Shown in pieces: positions 5,960-7,494 of a stretch of DNA of 7,494 nt. The translations under genes and the position numbers were made by a program. Location: NCBI GenBank assembly GCA_025355595.1, contig JANXZI010000640.1, positions 1-7,494 on the forward strand, read 5' to 3'. Every line of letters starts with the position of its first letter. Position 1 is the stretch's first letter. Source of the DNA: Spartobacteria bacterium. GTDB lineage: Bacteria > Verrucomicrobiota > Verrucomicrobiia > Chthoniobacterales > Chthoniobacteraceae. The notes under the pieces are model-generated. The model was not told the DNA's origin and searched no databases. It worked only from the letters and a program-made list of their open reading frames with translations.

Positions 5960-6020
5960 CCGCGTGGAAGAGTTGCAATGTTCCGGGAATTTCGGCCGAG
6001 CCTCCCGCAACGCTACGCGG
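5960..6020. repeat. Nested inverted repeats between the convergent VWA and pyrF genes
   Basis: Three arm pairs lie in order: CCGCGT (5960-5965) with ACGCGG (6015-6020); GTTG (5972-5975) with CAAC (6008-6011); CGGGA (5984-5988) with TCCCG (6003-6007), plus the palindrome TCGGCCGA in the loop. The left arms are interrupted by 6-8 unpaired bases. It spans the pyrF stop codon. Without a T-run it is not a standard intrinsic terminator, but it could impede convergent transcription or stabilise 3' ends. The remainder of the 103-bp gap shows nothing else. Confidence 0.35.
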
Positions 6021-6744
6021 AAAACAGCCGTGCGATTTCGTCCTGCATCGCCTGCGCGGCAGCGCGCGGGTCGGGCGCATTGCGGATCGGGCGGCCCACA
6101 ACAATGTGATCCGCGCCCGCGAGGAATGCCTCCTCCAGCGACATCGTGCGCTTTTGATCATCGCTCCCCCGCTCGTTCGCGGCGCGGATTCCCGGCGTGA
6201 TGATCAGCGGGCCGTGGCCGAGTTCGCGGCGCAGGCGCGACGCTTCCTGACCGGAGCAGATGAGCCCATCAATCCCCGCCTCCACCGCGCGGCGCGCGCG
6301 CATGGACACGAGATCCTCGACGGTGCCGCTCCAGCCGAGTTCCGCGATATCGCTGGCGTCGAGGCTCGTGAGCACCGTCACGGCGAGCAGCTTCATCGCA
6401 CCCTTCACCGGCACTGCGCCCGCGTAAATCGACGACACGCCGTGCAGCGTGCAGCAATAGGCGCCGCAGCGCGCGAGGTTCGCCACCGCGCCGCGCACGG
6501 TCGCGGGCACGTCGTAAAATTTCAAATCGGCGAACACTTTTTTGCCGCGCGCCTGCAGTTCGTCGAGCACCTCGAAGTATTGCCCGCTCATGCAGAATTC
6601 GAGGCCGAGCTTGTAAAAAGTCACCGCGTCACCGAGCCGATCGATCCACGCGAGCGCTTCGGCCTTCGTCGGCACGTCGAGCGCGAAGATGAGGCGGTCC
6701 TGCGGGGCGATGGATTTTGTCGAGAGCAGCGAGCGGTCAGCCAT
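6013..6744 (-). CDS. pyrF: Orotidine 5'-phosphate decarboxylase
   Basis: This enzyme converts orotidine 5'-monophosphate to UMP, the last step of de novo pyrimidine synthesis, in the cytoplasm as a TIM-barrel dimer. The 243-residue length fits the short bacterial class. Visible are FALDVP (D23), FYKLGLEF (K45), the catalytic DxKxxD motif DLKFYD (D73, K75, D78), the strand LLAVTVLTSL (119-128), the phosphate-binding TPGIR (183-187), the DQKR segment (196-199), and VVGRPI (215-220) with R218 for phosphate. After the catalytic motif the sequence is VPATV where IPNTV is common, a minor variation. The ATG at 6744 gives normal family length; a TTG at 6783, abutting the MoxR stop, would add 13 atypical residues. 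No obvious Shine-Dalgarno. The MoxR-family gene ends 39 bp upstream on the same strand, so cotranscription is likely. Confidence 0.95.
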   Translation of the reverse strand: MADRSLLSTKSIAPQDRLIFALDVPTKAEALAWIDRLGDAVTFYKLGLEFCMSGQYFEVLDELQARGKKVFADLKFYDVPATVRGAVANLARCGAYCCTLHGVSSIYAGAVPVKGAMKLLAVTVLTSLDASDIAELGWSGTVEDLVSMRARRAVEAGIDGLICSGQEASRLRRELGHGPLIITPGIRAANERGSDDQKRTMSLEEAFLAGADHIVVGRPIRNAPDPRAAAQAMQDEIARLFSA

Positions 6745-6783
6745 GATGGCAAGCGGGATGCCGGATGCGCGCGGACGAGGCAA

Positions 6784-7494
6784 TCACTTTGCCACCGCAT
6801 AAGCCTCCGCACCGGGCTCCGGCACTTCTTCGAGCAGCTTCTTCACGATCGAGAGCGGCGTGAGACCTTCGGAGTCGGCGGCAAAATTTGTGAGGATGCG
6901 GTGCCTCAGCACGGGCGGCGCGGCGCGGCGGATGTCGGCGCAACTCACGTGGATTCGGCCTTCAAGAATGGCCATGGCCTTTGCGGCAAGGATGAGATAC
7001 TGGCCGGCGCGGGGTCCGGCACCGGTGCTCACATAGGTCTTCGTGACGTGGGGCGCGTCAGCATTTTGCGGGCGGGTCGCGCCCACGAGCCGCGTGACAT
7101 ATTTGATGACGTGATCGGAGACGGGGACTTTGCGGACGACCGCTTGAAGCTGGATGACATCGGCCTGCGTGAGGACCGGCTGAGGTTCGATGCGTCTACC
7201 TCCCGTGGTGGAGCGGAGAATTTCCTCTTCCTCGTCCGGAGTGGGGTAGTCCACCCAGATGTTAAACATGAAGCGATCAAGCTGCGCCTCGGGGAGCGGA
7301 TAGGTGCCTTCCTGCTCGATCGGATTTTGGGTGGCGAGAACGAAGAACGGCTCCTCAAGCGTGTAGGAGGTGTTTCCCGCGGTGACCATTTTCTCCTGCA
7401 TCGCTTCGAGGAGCGCGGCCTGGGTCTTGGGAGGAGTTCGGTTGATTTCGTCGGCGAGCAGCAGGTTGCAAAAGATGGGGCCACGGATGAATCG
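6784..7494 (-). CDS. MoxR-family AAA+ ATPase, C-terminal part (5' end outside window)
   Basis: An open frame enters from the right edge and runs 236 codons to the TGA at 6784. It shows the Walker B motif LLLADEINR (residues 11-19 of the fragment), then PPKTQAALLEAMQE, sensor 1 as FVLATQNPIEQEGTYPLPE, QLDRFMF with the arginine-finger region, and a sensor 2 region TGAGPRAGQ in the C-terminal lid. These are diagnostic of MoxR ATPases, which act as chaperones maturing or activating enzyme complexes, often together with VWA-domain partners. Whole proteins have about 320-340 residues, so about 90-100 N-terminal residues, including Walker A, lie outside. The lid has GAGPRA where many relatives have GASPRA. 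The 3' neighbour on the same strand is pyrF. The VWA gene nearby is on the opposite strand and encodes an exported protein, so it is not an obvious partner. Confidence 0.93.
   Translation of the reverse strand, partial: RFIRGPIFCNLLLADEINRTPPKTQAALLEAMQEKMVTAGNTSYTLEEPFFVLATQNPIEQEGTYPLPEAQLDRFMFNIWVDYPTPDEEEEILRSTTGGRRIEPQPVLTQADVIQLQAVVRKVPVSDHVIKYVTRLVGATRPQNADAPHVTKTYVSTGAGPRAGQYLILAAKAMAILEGRIHVSCADIRRAAPPVLRHRILTNFAADSEGLTPLSIVKKLLEEVPEPGAEAYAVAK

Noticed and set aside
4770..7494. VWA protein and MoxR ATPase as a MoxR-VWA partner pair
   Set aside because: They are on opposite strands with pyrF between, and the VWA protein has a signal peptide while MoxR proteins are cytoplasmic; proximity alone does not support a functional pair.

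Overview
This is a bacterial chromosomal window, dense in genes and GC-rich (hand counts on sample rows run from about 52% to 77%). Seven protein genes were found, six on the minus strand. Few starts have a good Shine-Dalgarno sequence at the usual distance. The mix of a secreted VWA protein, a MoxR ATPase, a halogenase-like flavoprotein and weak Shine-Dalgarno usage would suit Verrucomicrobiota or a relative. That is an impression from family knowledge, not a placement; the visible ribosomal L1 fragment would be the best marker to test it.

Layout, left to right. (1) Positions 1-163 carry the N-terminal 54 codons of ribosomal protein L1 (rplA, minus strand, 3' end outside the window). Upstream of it lies a leader with a consensus-like promoter, a perfect 9-bp hairpin at the predicted RNA 5' end, and a second small hairpin that buries an AGGAGG. 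(2) Positions 345-4610 are four minus-strand genes that look like one transcription unit, read in the order 4610 to 345: a small secreted protein of unknown function, an OmpR-type response regulator, a CusS-like sensor histidine kinase overlapping it by 4 bp, and a flavin-dependent tryptophan-halogenase-family protein 16 bp further on. A plausible sigma-70 promoter precedes the first gene. (3) On the plus strand, diverging from that unit, 4770-5909 encodes an exported von Willebrand factor A (VWA) protein with a lysine/glutamate-rich tail. (4) Converging on it from the right are pyrF (orotidine 5'-phosphate decarboxylase) and, upstream of pyrF, the 3' part of a MoxR-family AAA+ ATPase that runs off the window end.

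How the parts may fit: the two-component pair probably senses something in the periplasm and may control its own operon, including the secreted protein and the halogenase. No metal efflux genes, natural-product biosynthesis genes or dedicated flavin reductase are visible, so signal and substrate are unknown. rplA has a different gene upstream from the usual rplK and seems to have its own promoter and leader. pyrF and the MoxR gene are probably cotranscribed housekeeping genes. No RNA genes, CRISPR arrays, insertion sequences or attachment sites were seen. The three gaps (164-344, 4611-4769, 5910-6012) are all under 300 bases and are described through the sites found in them. The most notable points are the two-component/halogenase gene arrangement and the structured rplA leader.
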